From assembly GCF_027571405.1 (NCBI RefSeq), contig NZ_CP092968.1, positions 1,178,001 to 1,242,000 of the forward strand: DNA of 64,000 bases, given 5' to 3'. The translations under genes and the position numbers were made by a program. The notes beneath the pieces are model-generated. The model saw only the letters and a list, made by a program, of their open reading frames with translations, had not been told where the DNA came from and did not search any database. Positions 35,533 to 46,726 of the stretch are shown here, one piece after another. Position 1 is the stretch's first letter. Every line of letters begins with the position of its first letter. Source of the stretch: Methylocystis parvus OBBP. GTDB lineage: Bacteria > Pseudomonadota > Alphaproteobacteria > Rhizobiales > Beijerinckiaceae.

Positions 35533-35802
35533 TCACCAATAGCGCCAATAAGGCGCGCCATAGAAGCGCGGGCCGCCATAAAGCATGAGTTCCTCCCGGC
35601 TCGCGCGCCGGTCGGCGGAGCGGTCGAGATCGATGTCGAGCAGGCATTTCGAGAAGCCGTCGCTCCCACGCTTGAAGCCGTAGGACCGGCAGCGGGCGTC
35701 GTCAGCCGCGCGCTGCTGCGCCGGCGAGGTCGTCTCGCAGGCGCCAAGGGCCGCCCCCAGGGCGACAAGGGCGACAAGGGCGAAAAATCGAGAAATCCGC
35801 AT
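35533..35802 (-). CDS. Small lipoprotein with conserved Cys pair
   Basis: An 89-residue predicted lipoprotein: signal peptide FFALVALVALGAALGAC with lipobox LGAC. The mature region (DDARCRSYGFKRGSDGFSKCLLDIDLDR) is a motif widely seen in small alphaproteobacterial lipoproteins, probably disulfide-linked. It ends in a Gly/Tyr/Trp-rich tail. Function unknown. The start ATG 35802 was chosen over the long upstream frame because it begins at the signal peptide. Confidence 0.7.
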   Translation of the reverse strand: MRISRFFALVALVALGAALGACETTSPAQQRAADDARCRSYGFKRGSDGFSKCLLDIDLDRSADRRASREELMLYGGPRFYGAPYWRYW

Positions 35803-36007
35803 TTTTTGATTCCCGTCGGGCACGATAGGAAAATTCCGGCAAAAAGTGGCCGCTTCGCGGCGAACGATCGGCGCGCCTGCGCAGGATGAGGACGCCGATC
35901 CTCCGGCGCCCCACGAGCCTCGCTCTGGAGCCCCCCAAGGGGGCCAGCGCGGGAAACGCCGCGAAACTGGCGGCTCGCGCCAACAAGGCCGCGTCACCAA
36001 GATCGCG

Positions 36008-36340
36008 TCACCAGGGCTGTTTCGCCAATGGCTGCTCGACATTTCTCAGATTGCCCTCTATCGCCGCGACGCGCTGGGAAAGGGACGCGACGGCGTTTTG
36101 CAGCATGGCGAGTTGGCGCGCCAATTCCTCTATGCGCGCCGTCTCATTGTGGTCGGAGACCGTCGCGTCGCCGCGCAGCTGCGCCAATTGCCGCCCCAGG
36201 CAATTGACCGCCGCGACGACGTCGGTCTGCTCGGCGATGACGCCGGTGACGCCGGAGGCCTGCGGAATGCAGGTCACTTCCGCGTGAGCCGGAAGCGACA
36301 AGGCGAAAGATACGAAAAGCGGACCAATCAATAGTCGCAT
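36008..36340 (-). CDS. Secreted coiled-coil protein
   Basis: A 110-residue exported protein: signal peptide (LLIGPLFVSFALSLPAHAEV) followed by two cysteines (CIPQ; NCLGRQL) and a long heptad-patterned helix (RIEELARQLAMLQNAVASLSQRVAAIEGNL), likely a coiled coil. The ATG at 36340 has GGAGGG upstream. Family and role are unknown. Confidence 0.65.
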   Translation of the reverse strand: MRLLIGPLFVSFALSLPAHAEVTCIPQASGVTGVIAEQTDVVAAVNCLGRQLAQLRGDATVSDHNETARIEELARQLAMLQNAVASLSQRVAAIEGNLRNVEQPLAKQPW

Positions 36341-36491
36341 ATTCCCTCCAAAGGCGCGTCCGCGCGCATCCAGCGTCGCAGGCTTTCCCGAAACGCCGCA
36401 TTGGTAAAGCGCGATTTCGGCCGGTGGTTCTTGCCAAGCCTCCGCGGAAAAGCATTTATCCGGCAAAAGCAAAACGGGAGGAAGACGCTTC

Positions 36492-36962
36492 GTGGCCCTG
36501 CCGCTCGCGCCGGAACTGGCGGTCTCGCGCTGGTTCAACGCCGCCGCGCCCATTACCCTCGCGTCGCTGCGCGGCCGGGTCGTGATGCTGCACGCCTTTC
36601 AAATGCTTTGCCCAGGCTGCGTCTCCCACGGAACGCCTCAGGCCCAGCGCGCGCAACAGCTCTTCCGTAATACGGATCTCGCCGTCATCGGACTCCATGC
36701 GGTTTTCGAACATCACGCGGCGATGACGCCCGTCTCGCTCGAAGCCTTCATCCATGAATATCGCCTGACCTTCCCCATCGGCGTTGACGAAGCGTCGAGC
36801 GGCGATCCCATCCCCGTCACCATGCGGCGCTACGAGATGCGCGGCACGCCGACATGCGTCCTCATCGGCCGCGACGGAACGGTCCGTCACCATGGCTTCG
36901 GACAGGAAGACGACATGGCGCTCGGCGCGATCATCGGAACGCTGCTGGCGGAGACGCCGTGA
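36492..36962 (+). CDS. Thioredoxin-fold redox protein (TlpA/redoxin-like)
   Basis: A 156-residue thioredoxin-fold protein with active-site CPGC in MLCPGCVSHG and the cis-Pro region RGTPTCVLIGRDG. It starts at a GTG (36492) and has no clear signal peptide, so it is probably cytosolic. A thiol reductase or peroxiredoxin-like role is likely; the partner is unknown. Its stop overlaps the start of the MOSC gene (GTGA), so the two are coupled. Confidence 0.8.
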   Translation: MALPLAPELAVSRWFNAAAPITLASLRGRVVMLHAFQMLCPGCVSHGTPQAQRAQQLFRNTDLAVIGLHAVFEHHAAMTPVSLEAFIHEYRLTFPIGVDEASSGDPIPVTMRRYEMRGTPTCVLIGRDGTVRHHGFGQEDDMALGAIIGTLLAETP

Positions 36963-37660
36963 CGCTGCGTCAGACTCATCCGCTCGTGTTGGTTGGCGAG
37001 GTCGCGCCGCTCGGCGACGCCCGTCATGTCAGCGCGATCGACAAGCGGCCGGCCGCGGGGCCCTGGCGCATCGGCAAGACAGGCGTCGAGGGCGACGCGC
37101 AGGCCGATCGCAAACATCACGGCGGCGCGGAGAAGGCCCTCCATCATTACGCGCTCGATCACTATGCGACGTGGCGTGACGAAATCGGCGCGGCGCCGGC
37201 GCTCGATGCGCCCGGCGCCTTCGGCGAAAATCTTTCGACGCAAGGCTGGATCGAAGACGACATCTGCATCGGCGACGTTATCCGCTTTGGCGGCGCGCTG
37301 CTGCAAGTAAGCCAAGGGCGTCAGCCCTGTTTCAAGCTCAATCTCCGTTTCGGCCTGCGCGACATGGCGCGGCGGGTGCAGATGAGCGGGCGCACCGGCT
37401 GGTATTACCGCGTGCTCGAAGAAGGCGTCGCGAATGAAGGCGCCGCGCTGCATCTGACCGAGCGCCCCTGCCCCGACTGGCCGCTGACGCGCCTTTCGCA
37501 TTTACTTTATCGCGACATGCGCGACCGCGAGGGGCTTGCGGCCATGGCCGCGCTGCCCCACCTTGCTCAAAGCTGGCGCGGCCTCGCGCAGAAGCGGCTG
37601 GACAGCGGCAGGGTCGAAAATTGGAGCGCACGGCTTTACGGCCGGCAACGCGCAGGCTGA
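36959..37660 (+). CDS. MOSC-domain protein (YiiM family)
   Basis: A 233-residue MOSC protein. The motifs GVEGDAQADRKHHGGAEKAL, GAFGENLST and SQGRQPCFKLNLRF, with the conserved Cys, match YiiM-type molybdenum-cofactor-binding enzymes that reduce N-hydroxylated compounds. A C-terminal 3-alpha segment follows. The GTG start overlaps the redoxin stop, so the thiol protein may act with it, an inference. Confidence 0.87.
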   Translation: MTLRQTHPLVLVGEVAPLGDARHVSAIDKRPAAGPWRIGKTGVEGDAQADRKHHGGAEKALHHYALDHYATWRDEIGAAPALDAPGAFGENLSTQGWIEDDICIGDVIRFGGALLQVSQGRQPCFKLNLRFGLRDMARRVQMSGRTGWYYRVLEEGVANEGAALHLTERPCPDWPLTRLSHLLYRDMRDREGLAAMAALPHLAQSWRGLAQKRLDSGRVENWSARLYGRQRAG

Positions 37661-37716
37661 TTGCGCGCACGCTGCGATAATCCTAATCTCCGCCGCAATC
37701 ATCAAGGGAAACGCCC

Positions 37717-38448
37717 ATGTCCGCTCGACACGAAACGCTGCACGACAATCTCTTCACCGGCAAAATCGGCGCGGAATATGACTTCCTGACTTTCATGTGC
37801 CCCCACCACGCGCTGCTCGCGAAGCGGCTCGGCGAGACGGTCGCGAAATGGAAGCCGGACGTCGCCCTCAAAGGCGTCGAAATCGGCTGCGGCACCGGCG
37901 TCAGCACGCTCCCGCTGCTTGCGGGCCGCCACAATCTCACGCTGACGGCGATCGACGCGGCGCCCGCCATGCTCGATCAGGCCCGCGAAAGCCTCGCGGA
38001 TTATGTGCAGGCGGGGCGCGTCGACTTCAAACAGGCGGATGCTTTGGAAGCGTTGAAGGCGTTGCCGAGCGACAGCCTCGACCTCGTGACCTCGAACTAC
38101 GCCATTCACAATTTCCTGGACGATTACCGCTCGCTCGTCCTCGCTGAAATCCACCGCGTGCTGAAAAAGGGCGGGCTCTTCATCAATGGCGACCGCTACG
38201 CCATGGATGACCGCGCCGCGCATCTTCTCGACACGCAGGAGACGGTGCGCCGCTGGTTCAAACTCTTCCGCGAGATCGACCGGCTCGATCTGCTCGAAGA
38301 CTGGGTCGTGCATTTCTACAGCGACGAGTCGGAAGACCACATCATGCATTTCACGCCGTCGATGGAGAGGCTGAAGGCGCTGGGCTTTTCGGTGACGGTC
38401 GATTTCCGTGAGGGCGTCGATACGCTGGTGCGGGCGGTTAAGGCCTGA
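37717..38448 (+). CDS. Class I SAM-dependent methyltransferase
   Basis: A 243-residue Rossmann-fold methyltransferase. Motif I is VEIGCGTGVSTLPLL, motif II ends in TAIDAAPAML, the post-motif acidic loop is FKQADALEAL, and motif IV/V is DLVTSNYAIHNFLD. The substrate cannot be told from sequence. It is a free-standing gene with its own upstream region. Confidence 0.85.
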   Translation: MSARHETLHDNLFTGKIGAEYDFLTFMCPHHALLAKRLGETVAKWKPDVALKGVEIGCGTGVSTLPLLAGRHNLTLTAIDAAPAMLDQARESLADYVQAGRVDFKQADALEALKALPSDSLDLVTSNYAIHNFLDDYRSLVLAEIHRVLKKGGLFINGDRYAMDDRAAHLLDTQETVRRWFKLFREIDRLDLLEDWVVHFYSDESEDHIMHFTPSMERLKALGFSVTVDFREGVDTLVRAVKA

Positions 38449-38590
38449 CGCCAGCCGTCGACGCGAACAAACCAGATGCGTGATATTGCTTTGCCCTTCA
38501 CCCTGCCTACGGAGAGGAAGTTGGGGTGGGCAAGGGGCTCCCGCACACGCCGCTTGAGCGTCCTTTGCAAAACTGCGCTATAGCGGCGCC

Positions 38591-39493
38591 ATGGACCTCG
38601 CGCTTCTCGCCCTCCTCGCCGCGCTTTTCTCCGCCTTGTGCCAGTCGGTCACCGATCTCGGCACGAAGGCGGCGACGCGCGTGGCGGACGACCGCGCCAT
38701 TCTCGCCGTGCAATGGGGCAGCGCCGCCCTTTTGCTGGCGATCGCCTGCTGCGTCGTCTATCCGGGCTTCCTCGACGCGCCCGTCGCGACGATGGCGTCG
38801 GTGACGCAGCCGGGGTTCTGGACCTTGCTCGCCTGGTCGGGCGCGCTGAACGTCACCGCCTACGCCTTCTACATTCGCAGCTTCCGCCTTTCCGACGCCT
38901 CGCTCGTCGCGCCGCTCGTCTTGCTGACGCCGGTGCTGATGCTCGTCACCTCGCCCATCATGACCGGCGAACATGCGCCGCCCATGGGCATGCTCGGCGT
39001 GCTTCTCACCGTGCTCGGCGTCGGGCTGCTCGACGCCAATCGGGAGAACGGCAAGCGTTTCAATTTCTCTGTCTTCGCGAAAGACGTTGGCGCGCGCTAT
39101 ATGCTCGCGACGGCGACGGTCTGGAGCGTCACCGCCAATATCGACAAGCTCGGCGTCAAAGCCTCGACGCCGCTCATCTGGATCGCGTCGCTTTGCAGCG
39201 TGATCGCGCTTTGCTCCGCTGCCTATTGGGCCGTCGGCGCGAGAAAAACGCCGCGCCTCGCGGCCCTGCGTTACGCCGTCATGGCGGGCTCCGCTCTGTC
39301 CATCGGCACAGCGGTGCAGATGTGGGCGCTGACAATCCTGTTCACGCCCTATGTCATCGCCATCAAACGCCTGTCGGCGCTCTTCACCGTGCTGGCGAGT
39401 TCGCATGTGCTGAAGGAGGAGACCGGCGGGCGGTTGTTTGGAGCGGCGGTGATGCTGGCGGGGGCGGTGATGATCGCGATGGCGCGGGGGTGA
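38591..39493 (+). CDS. EamA/DMT-family transporter
   Basis: A 300-residue protein with ten predicted spans arranged as two EamA repeats (for example ALLAALFSALCQSVTDLGTK and RYMLATATVWSVTANIDKLG). It is typical of drug/metabolite transporters that export small polar metabolites. Substrate unknown. Confidence 0.82.
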   Translation: MDLALLALLAALFSALCQSVTDLGTKAATRVADDRAILAVQWGSAALLLAIACCVVYPGFLDAPVATMASVTQPGFWTLLAWSGALNVTAYAFYIRSFRLSDASLVAPLVLLTPVLMLVTSPIMTGEHAPPMGMLGVLLTVLGVGLLDANRENGKRFNFSVFAKDVGARYMLATATVWSVTANIDKLGVKASTPLIWIASLCSVIALCSAAYWAVGARKTPRLAALRYAVMAGSALSIGTAVQMWALTILFTPYVIAIKRLSALFTVLASSHVLKEETGGRLFGAAVMLAGAVMIAMARG

Positions 39494-39506
39494 GCGTTCT
39501 CAACGC

Positions 39507-39761
39507 TCAATAATGATACCTGCACTGTGCAATCAGCAGGCTCTCGCCTTCAACGCGATACACCAGCCGATGCTCCAGCGTGATCCGTCGCGACCACCAG
39601 CCGCGCAAGTCGCCCCGTAGCGGCTCGGGCTTTCCCGTCCCTGAAAAAGGCGTGCGCGCACATTCCTTGATGAGTGAATTAATGCGCTCCAGAACCTTCG
39701 CGTCCTGCGACTGCCAGTAGAGGTAATCCTCCCAGGCCTGTTCCGCAAAGACGAGCTTCAT
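39507..39761 (-). CDS. yoeB: YoeB-family mRNA interferase toxin
   Basis: An 84-residue RelE-fold toxin with the YoeB signature: KLVFAEQAWEDYLYWQSQD at the start, GKPEPLRGDLRGWWSRRIT in the middle and QCRYHY at the C-terminus, including the catalytic Arg/His/Tyr. It cleaves mRNA at the ribosome A site when freed. It overlaps the antitoxin gene by 4 nt. Confidence 0.93.
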   Translation of the reverse strand: MKLVFAEQAWEDYLYWQSQDAKVLERINSLIKECARTPFSGTGKPEPLRGDLRGWWSRRITLEHRLVYRVEGESLLIAQCRYHY

Positions 39762-40012
39762 TCCGAGAGCTTGCGCTCCACGCCCTTGCCCGCGTCCAGT
39801 TCACCGATCGCAGCGAGAAGGCGCTCGGCGTTGCGCGGATTCTTCAAAAGATGCGCGGTCTCCTCATAGGACGCGAAGTCCTCGAGCGAAATGAGAACGG
39901 CGGCGGGCTTGCCGCGATCGCGCGTGATGACTACCGGCTCATGATCTTCGGTCACGCGGTCGAGCGTGGCGGCGAGGTTCTTGCGGAGATCGCTGTAAGA
40001 AGTGGTGCGCAT
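39758..40012 (-). CDS. yefM: YefM-family antitoxin
   Basis: An 84-residue Phd/YefM-fold antitoxin (SYSDLRKNLAATLDRVTEDH; VVITRDRGKPAAVLISLEDF; LLKNPRNAERLLAAI). The N-terminal domain binds the promoter and the C-terminal tail blocks YoeB. It lies directly upstream of yoeB in one autoregulated operon. Confidence 0.93.
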   Translation of the reverse strand: MRTTSYSDLRKNLAATLDRVTEDHEPVVITRDRGKPAAVLISLEDFASYEETAHLLKNPRNAERLLAAIGELDAGKGVERKLSE

Positions 40013-40143
40013 TGATGGAATATGTACGGGATTAAGTACGTTTACAAGCTATCATGTTCGCCTTGCGCGGCGGAATCAACGCATCGCGGCGCCGAGGCAG
40101 ATCTCCCAAAATGCCCGAAATTCTCAATTGAAGGCATTCGCTT

Positions 40144-41952
<1,809 letters not shown>

Positions 41953-42108
41953 GGCGCCGGGGATAGCAGGGAGACGTCCCAAAAGAAAGGGCGCGGTTAA
42001 CCACCGAGTCCAGACCGCCGGCCGGCCTTCAACGACGGCCTGGTCCTCCGAGACACAGCCCCGGCTCGCCGGTCAGGACGATCCCCAACTTGCTGATTTA
42101 AAAAGAAA

Positions 42109-42157
42109 CCCCTCATGCTGAGGAGCTTGCGCGGCAAGCGTCTCGAAGCATGAGGGG
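42109..42157. repeat. Palindromic intergenic repeat / possible terminator
   Basis: Outer arms 42109-42119 (CCCCTCATGCT) and 42147-42157 (AGCATGAGGGG) are exactly complementary, and an inner GCTTGC/GCAAGC hairpin lies within. I recall this CCTCATGxTGAGG...CGTCTCGAA...CATGAGG type as a dispersed palindromic repeat of Rhizobiales genomes. It may also terminate transcription between the flanking genes. Confidence 0.65.
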
Positions 42158-42196
42158 CGCCCATTCGATTCTGTCAGAATAGTGGCGCGGAACGCC

Positions 42197-42856
42197 TCAC
42201 TTCTTGGCCAGCAGCTCCTCGACCTTGGCCATGCCTTGTTTGGAGAGCGCGATGACCCTCGGCGTCGCCCAGGCGATGAATTCCTTTGTCAGCTTGATCG
42301 CCAAGCAGCCGACCCTGGTCACCGTTTCGACGGTCTTGTCGAAATAGGGAAGGACCGGGCTGTCGGCGGGAATCTTGTTGCGGACCCAGGCCACGCCCTG
42401 CTTCGTCCTGTCGGCCAGAACGTCGAGCAAGAGCTCGAACGGGTCGGTCGAAGGCTTGGCGTCGAGCGCATCGCGCAGGCGCTGGATTTCCATCGAAGAG
42501 GCGACGAATTGCCGGTTGGCGTCGTCGGCCTTGCGCGTGGCCTCCTGCAAAGCGGTTTCGACGGCGCCCTTCTCGCGGGCGAGCTGGTCGCGCTGAGAAG
42601 TGAGATCCGCGACGAGCTTGTCATGCTCCGCGACGACGTCGCCGATCATCTGGTCGCGCTCGGCGAGGACGGAGGCGAGCTCCTCCTTCAGTTCATCGCG
42701 TTCCTTGGCGTAATCGTTCGCCTTGGCGACGATCTGCGACTTTTCAAAGCTCTGCTGGTCCCGGTCGGCCTTGACCGCCTTGAGCTGCTCTTGGAGATTC
42801 TCGTATTCGGCGCGGGAAACGCCATCGTCGGGTTGCGAAACGGTTTCGTCGGACAT
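42197..42856 (-). CDS. Coiled-coil protein of unknown function
   Basis: A 219-residue protein. Residues about 15-125 form a long charged coiled coil (ENLQEQLKAVKADRDQQSFE through RLRDALD). The remainder is a more ordered helical region with an amphipathic stretch (TVTRVGCLAIKLTKEFIAWATPRVIALSKQG). No signal peptide. It could be a scaffold or surface-layer-associated cytoplasmic protein; I do not recognise a family. Confidence 0.6.
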   Translation of the reverse strand: MSDETVSQPDDGVSRAEYENLQEQLKAVKADRDQQSFEKSQIVAKANDYAKERDELKEELASVLAERDQMIGDVVAEHDKLVADLTSQRDQLAREKGAVETALQEATRKADDANRQFVASSMEIQRLRDALDAKPSTDPFELLLDVLADRTKQGVAWVRNKIPADSPVLPYFDKTVETVTRVGCLAIKLTKEFIAWATPRVIALSKQGMAKVEELLAKK

Positions 42857-43037
42857 ACCGCCTCCTAGAAGCTTTCGATTCCATGCGAACGCGCAATGGC
42901 GCGGAAATGCGTCAGTAGCGCTTCGGCCTCAAAAACGCTCGCCAACCAAATCCATCAATACGGTTAATTTTTTGATTACGCAAAAAATGTCTTCTTCTGA
43001 GACGGCTTAGCTGACGGAATGCGCCGTCTCGCGCGCT

Positions 43038-43316
43038 TTATCGTCCTTGTTCCTGCAGACGTTGCAAGGCGGCGGCGCAATCGCGCGGCGCGGCGAGGCA
43101 GCGGTCGCGCGCGGCGGCGACGAGCGCGTCGGCCCCGGCTTGCGCCATGTCCCTCGCCGTATCTTCGAATTGAGGGCGCCGGGGCGGTTTGGGCGCCCCG
43201 ACGCGGCCATGCGCATCTCCGGCCGCGTGATGGGCGGTCGGCGCGTCCTCGCCGCGCCATTCGAGCGCGACGAGGACGAGCGCGATGCAGGCGAGACATT
43301 TCAAAAGAAAGACCAC
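43038..43316 (-). CDS. Small membrane-anchored protein
   Basis: About 92 residues starting at GTG 43316 (GGAG 6 nt upstream): an N-terminal anchor (VVFLLKCLACIALVLVALEW) and a basic/Pro linker. A periplasmic helical part follows with paired cysteines (ARDRCLAAPRDCAAALQRL). The longer frame to 43412 lacks a convincing start. Family unknown. Confidence 0.5.
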   Translation of the reverse strand: MVFLLKCLACIALVLVALEWRGEDAPTAHHAAGDAHGRVGAPKPPRRPQFEDTARDMAQAGADALVAAARDRCLAAPRDCAAALQRLQEQGR

Positions 43317-43516
43317 GCGCGTCTCCGATCTTTTCCAGACTTTTCGCGCGCCCGGGTTGCCCGAAGGTAAATGCGGCCGGCGCGAATTGGACTCGGGCGT
43401 GAAACCAAACACAAACCATCGCGGCCGCGCGGGGCCGAAAATGTCGGTTCACGCCGCACGCTTAGCAGTCACTTAAGATAGGTCTGCGACGCTCCCTGCA
43501 ATCAGGAGCGTATGCT

Positions 43517-45388
43517 TTGAGTAAAACTGTCTCATTCGACCGTCCGGCGATATGGATCGACCATCTCGTACATGAAAGCGTTCTGAAGCGCCCTCTCGAG
43601 TCGGCGCGGCATCGCTTTTTCGTGCTTCCGAGGCTTGTCGTCGCCGCCTGCATTTTGCTCGGCGCGCCGGTCTGGCTTTTCCTCTATGGCGCGCCCTCGG
43701 CGTCCGAACTCATGATTTACGCGCTCGCCCAAATGCCGCTGATCTCGGTCGGCGTTCTGGCGCGCACGGGCCAGCTTCGCCTCGCGCAGAGCGTCTCGAT
43801 TTTCGGCTGGCTCGCAATGGCCGTCGCCCTGCACGGTCTGACGCAGGGCTATGAAACGATTTCGATCACGCTGCTGACGATCGCGCTCGTCGAAGCCGCG
43901 CTGACTCCCGAGATCGTCATGATCTTCGTCATCGAAGCGGCGACGATCGATCTCATCGCGCTCACGGCCGGCGTCCACATGCCGGGCCAGCATCTCAGCG
44001 CCTTCGAGCGCTCCGCCTCGCTCGCCATTCTCGCCGCGCCGCTGCTGCTCTACATCGCCTTCCTGTCCGTCTGCGCCATCCGTGCGGAGAATACGCGCAC
44101 CAAGGTCGACTCCGCCAACGCCCGCGATTTGCGTCTGCTGACCGACGCGATCGGCGACATCGTTCTGCATCTCGATCGCGGCGGGGCCGTCGGGATGATC
44201 ATCGGCGACACGCATAAGGTCTACGGCCTCGATCGTCGCGATCTCATCGGCCGCGGCTTCTTCCAGCGCGTCCATATCGCCGATCGTCCGGCGTTTCTGA
44301 AGCTCGTCTCCGACGCCTTCGATCAGGACGCGCCGATGACGACCGTTCTGCGCGTGCAGGTGGGCCTGGCACCCTCGGCGTCCGGGAAATATGTCGAGCC
44401 GATCTTCAACTATTTCGACGCGCGCATGTGCCTGGCGCAGCCCGTCGCCGACGATTTGAATCTGACGAACGAAAATCCCCGTCCCGTCGTCTGCATTCTG
44501 CGCGACGTGACCGCCGAGAAGCGCGCCGAAGAAGCGATCGCGGCGGCGCGCGCCGAAAGCGAACGCGCGACGATGAGCAAGACGCGCTTCCTCGCCAATG
44601 TCAGCCACGAGCTGCGCACCCCGCTCAATGCGATCATCGGTTTCTCCGAGATGCTCGCCAATGCGGAGCTGGCGCCGTCCGATCCTGCGAAGCAGCGCGA
44701 ATATGCGCAGATCGTCGCCAATTCGGGCCATCATCTGCTCGAGGTCGTCAACACCATCCTCGATATGTCGAAGATCGAATCGGGTTCGATGCAGATCTTC
44801 CCCGAGCCCTTCTCTCTTCCCTCCCTTATCGACCAGTGCTGCGACATGGTGCAGCTCAAGGCCGATCAGGGGGGCGTGAATCTGCTGCGCGACTATCGCC
44901 GCGACATGGAGGAGCTCGTCGCCGACAAGCGCGCCTGCAAGCAGATCCTGCTCAACCTGCTTTCCAACGCCGTGAAATTCACGCCGGCGGGCGGCAAGGT
45001 TCGCGTCGTGATCGCGCCCGAGGGCAATCTTCTCGCGGTGACCGTCGCGGACACTGGCATCGGCATTGCGGCGAGCGACCTCTCGCGTCTCGGCGACCCC
45101 TTCTTCCAGGCCAGCGCCTCGCATGACCGCGCTTATGAGGGCACCGGCCTCGGCCTCTCGGTCGTGCGCGGCCTCGTCGGCCTTCACGGCGGCGCCATCA
45201 CCGTGGAGAGCATGCCGAAGAAAGGCACCTCCGTTACGGTCCGTCTGCCGCTCGACTGTCGCGAGCCGACGCTGGGAACCTGCGTCTCCGCGCAGATCGA
45301 AGCCATTCCGCGCATCGGCGCCGCCATCGGCGCGGATATCAGCCAAGTCAACGAAATCGCCAAGAAGACGGTGAAGAAAATTGCGTGA
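43517..45388 (+). CDS. DivJ/PleC-like membrane histidine kinase
   Basis: A 623-residue kinase. About six N-terminal spans (residues 35-195) precede a PAS-like domain (LLTDAIGDIVLHLDRGGAVG; RVHIADRPAFLKLVSDAF). The HisKA box is RFLANVSHELRTPLNAIIGFSEML (His364) and the ATPase domain has GTGLGLSVVRGLV. The architecture and HisKA sequence resemble the alphaproteobacterial cell-cycle kinases DivJ and PleC. It starts at TTG 43517. It overlaps the next gene by 8 nt. Whether it controls the cell cycle is inferred. Confidence 0.83.
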   Translation: MSKTVSFDRPAIWIDHLVHESVLKRPLESARHRFFVLPRLVVAACILLGAPVWLFLYGAPSASELMIYALAQMPLISVGVLARTGQLRLAQSVSIFGWLAMAVALHGLTQGYETISITLLTIALVEAALTPEIVMIFVIEAATIDLIALTAGVHMPGQHLSAFERSASLAILAAPLLLYIAFLSVCAIRAENTRTKVDSANARDLRLLTDAIGDIVLHLDRGGAVGMIIGDTHKVYGLDRRDLIGRGFFQRVHIADRPAFLKLVSDAFDQDAPMTTVLRVQVGLAPSASGKYVEPIFNYFDARMCLAQPVADDLNLTNENPRPVVCILRDVTAEKRAEEAIAAARAESERATMSKTRFLANVSHELRTPLNAIIGFSEMLANAELAPSDPAKQREYAQIVANSGHHLLEVVNTILDMSKIESGSMQIFPEPFSLPSLIDQCCDMVQLKADQGGVNLLRDYRRDMEELVADKRACKQILLNLLSNAVKFTPAGGKVRVVIAPEGNLLAVTVADTGIGIAASDLSRLGDPFFQASASHDRAYEGTGLGLSVVRGLVGLHGGAITVESMPKKGTSVTVRLPLDCREPTLGTCVSAQIEAIPRIGAAIGADISQVNEIAKKTVKKIA

Positions 45389-46316
45389 CGCATCGCTCAG
45401 CGCCTCGAAGTTTCAGGACTTCCCCGAAGAACGCGCCGCGCCGAGGCGCCGCGCGCCGGCAGCTCCCGCCCAGCCGGCGCCCACGCCGCGCATGCCGAAG
45501 AAAAAGCCCTCGGTCCTCGCGCGCGTTTTCGCGCCCCAGCGCATGGGCGTGCTGGTTCTGCTCGGCATTGGCGGCCTCGCCTTTGTCGGCGTGCCGATGA
45601 ACGCCCTCTTCCTTCAGGACGGCCATCACCCCGCCCCGCTCTTCGCCGCTCGCACGCCTCTCCCGCAAAAGGCGGCAGGCGCGGATGTCGCCGCGCCCGT
45701 GGCGGCGAAGTCCGAATCGGCCCGAATCGAGAGCGACGCCGCGAAGACGGACGCGGCCAAGGCCGAAGCGGCGAAGGCGGAGATGGCGCTCCCCGCCGCC
45801 AAGCCCTCCAGATCCGAGGCCGCCGCGCTGAAAGCCATGCTCGCGCGGCCCGAAGGCGCCGCTCGCGCCGAAAAGAAACATGATGCGGCGGATCGCGACG
45901 CCATCGCCGCCATGCTCGGCGGCGCGGAGGCTCCCGTAAAGACCCGGACGGCTCCGAGCGCCCGCGCGCCGGCGCCGGAGGCGAAAGCCCAGGCGACCCA
46001 ACTGAAAACGCCCGCTCAGCCGAAAATCGCCGCCGCCCCGGCGCCGGCTCCAAAGGTCCTGACCCAGCCGCCGAAGGCGCCGGCGCCGAAAGCCCAGCCG
46101 CAGACGCAGGCCACGGCGCCCGCTGAAAGCGTCGCCACCGCCCAGCGTTCGCTGCAGCGGCTCGGTTATGTCGTGAAGCCCGACGGCGTCCTGAGCCCGG
46201 GCACGCGCCAGGCGATCGAAAAATTCGAGCGCGACAATGGTCTGCCCGCGAAGGGCGACCTCACGCCCAAAATCGCCAAGCTGCTGGCGACGCGCGCTGC
46301 GGCGCCGCACCAATAA
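45381..46316 (+). CDS. Peptidoglycan-binding-domain protein with Ala/Pro-rich linker
   Basis: A 311-residue protein: a basic cytoplasmic N-terminus, one span (MGVLVLLGIGGLAFVGVPMNALF) and a long Ala/Lys/Pro-rich linker. A C-terminal PG_binding_1 domain closes it (SVATAQRSLQRLGYVVKPDGVLSPGTRQAIEKFERDNGLP). It should anchor in the inner membrane and contact the cell wall. The start is TTG 45381, overlapping the kinase gene, so an operon is likely. Confidence 0.75.
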   Translation: MRDASLSASKFQDFPEERAAPRRRAPAAPAQPAPTPRMPKKKPSVLARVFAPQRMGVLVLLGIGGLAFVGVPMNALFLQDGHHPAPLFAARTPLPQKAAGADVAAPVAAKSESARIESDAAKTDAAKAEAAKAEMALPAAKPSRSEAAALKAMLARPEGAARAEKKHDAADRDAIAAMLGGAEAPVKTRTAPSARAPAPEAKAQATQLKTPAQPKIAAAPAPAPKVLTQPPKAPAPKAQPQTQATAPAESVATAQRSLQRLGYVVKPDGVLSPGTRQAIEKFERDNGLPAKGDLTPKIAKLLATRAAAPHQ

Positions 46317-46360
46317 AGACAGGCTTAGACCGGAGACGCATTTCGCCCTAGATTAACGCA

Positions 46361-46702
46361 ATGCGTCTCCGATCCGATATTTTCGCGGCCGCGCTCATTC
46401 GCCGGGCAGAAGCGCAAGGGGCCGTCGCAATGTTGCGGCGCCGAGGCGCCGCCGAAGCGGGCGCCCTTTTCATCAAGCTCGACCGGCTCGACGGCCGCGC
46501 CGCCGTTTACGGACCCGCGCCGCAAAGCGAAGAGCCGCCGGAAGGCGTCGACCGTCTGTTTTCCAGGGTCCACGTCAATGACTGGCTCGATCCGGCCGAG
46601 GCGGAAGCGCGGCTCAAACGCGAGATGATGTTCGACCCGGATCTGTGGATCGTCGAAATCGAGGACCGCGACGGCCGCGTCTTCGTCGATCTCGCGGCGT
46701 AA
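46361..46702 (+). CDS. DUF1491 family protein
   Basis: A 113-residue protein matching DUF1491, a small cytosolic alphaproteobacterial family of unknown function (MRLRSDIFAAALIRRAEAQGA; GALFIKLDRLDG; DPDLWIVEIEDRDGR). Complete, with its own start at ATG 46361. It is the last conserved chromosomal gene before the Rhs array. Confidence 0.88.
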   Translation: MRLRSDIFAAALIRRAEAQGAVAMLRRRGAAEAGALFIKLDRLDGRAAVYGPAPQSEEPPEGVDRLFSRVHVNDWLDPAEAEARLKREMMFDPDLWIVEIEDRDGRVFVDLAA

Positions 46703-46726
46703 GCGCATGGACCGCTGTCCTGGCGC

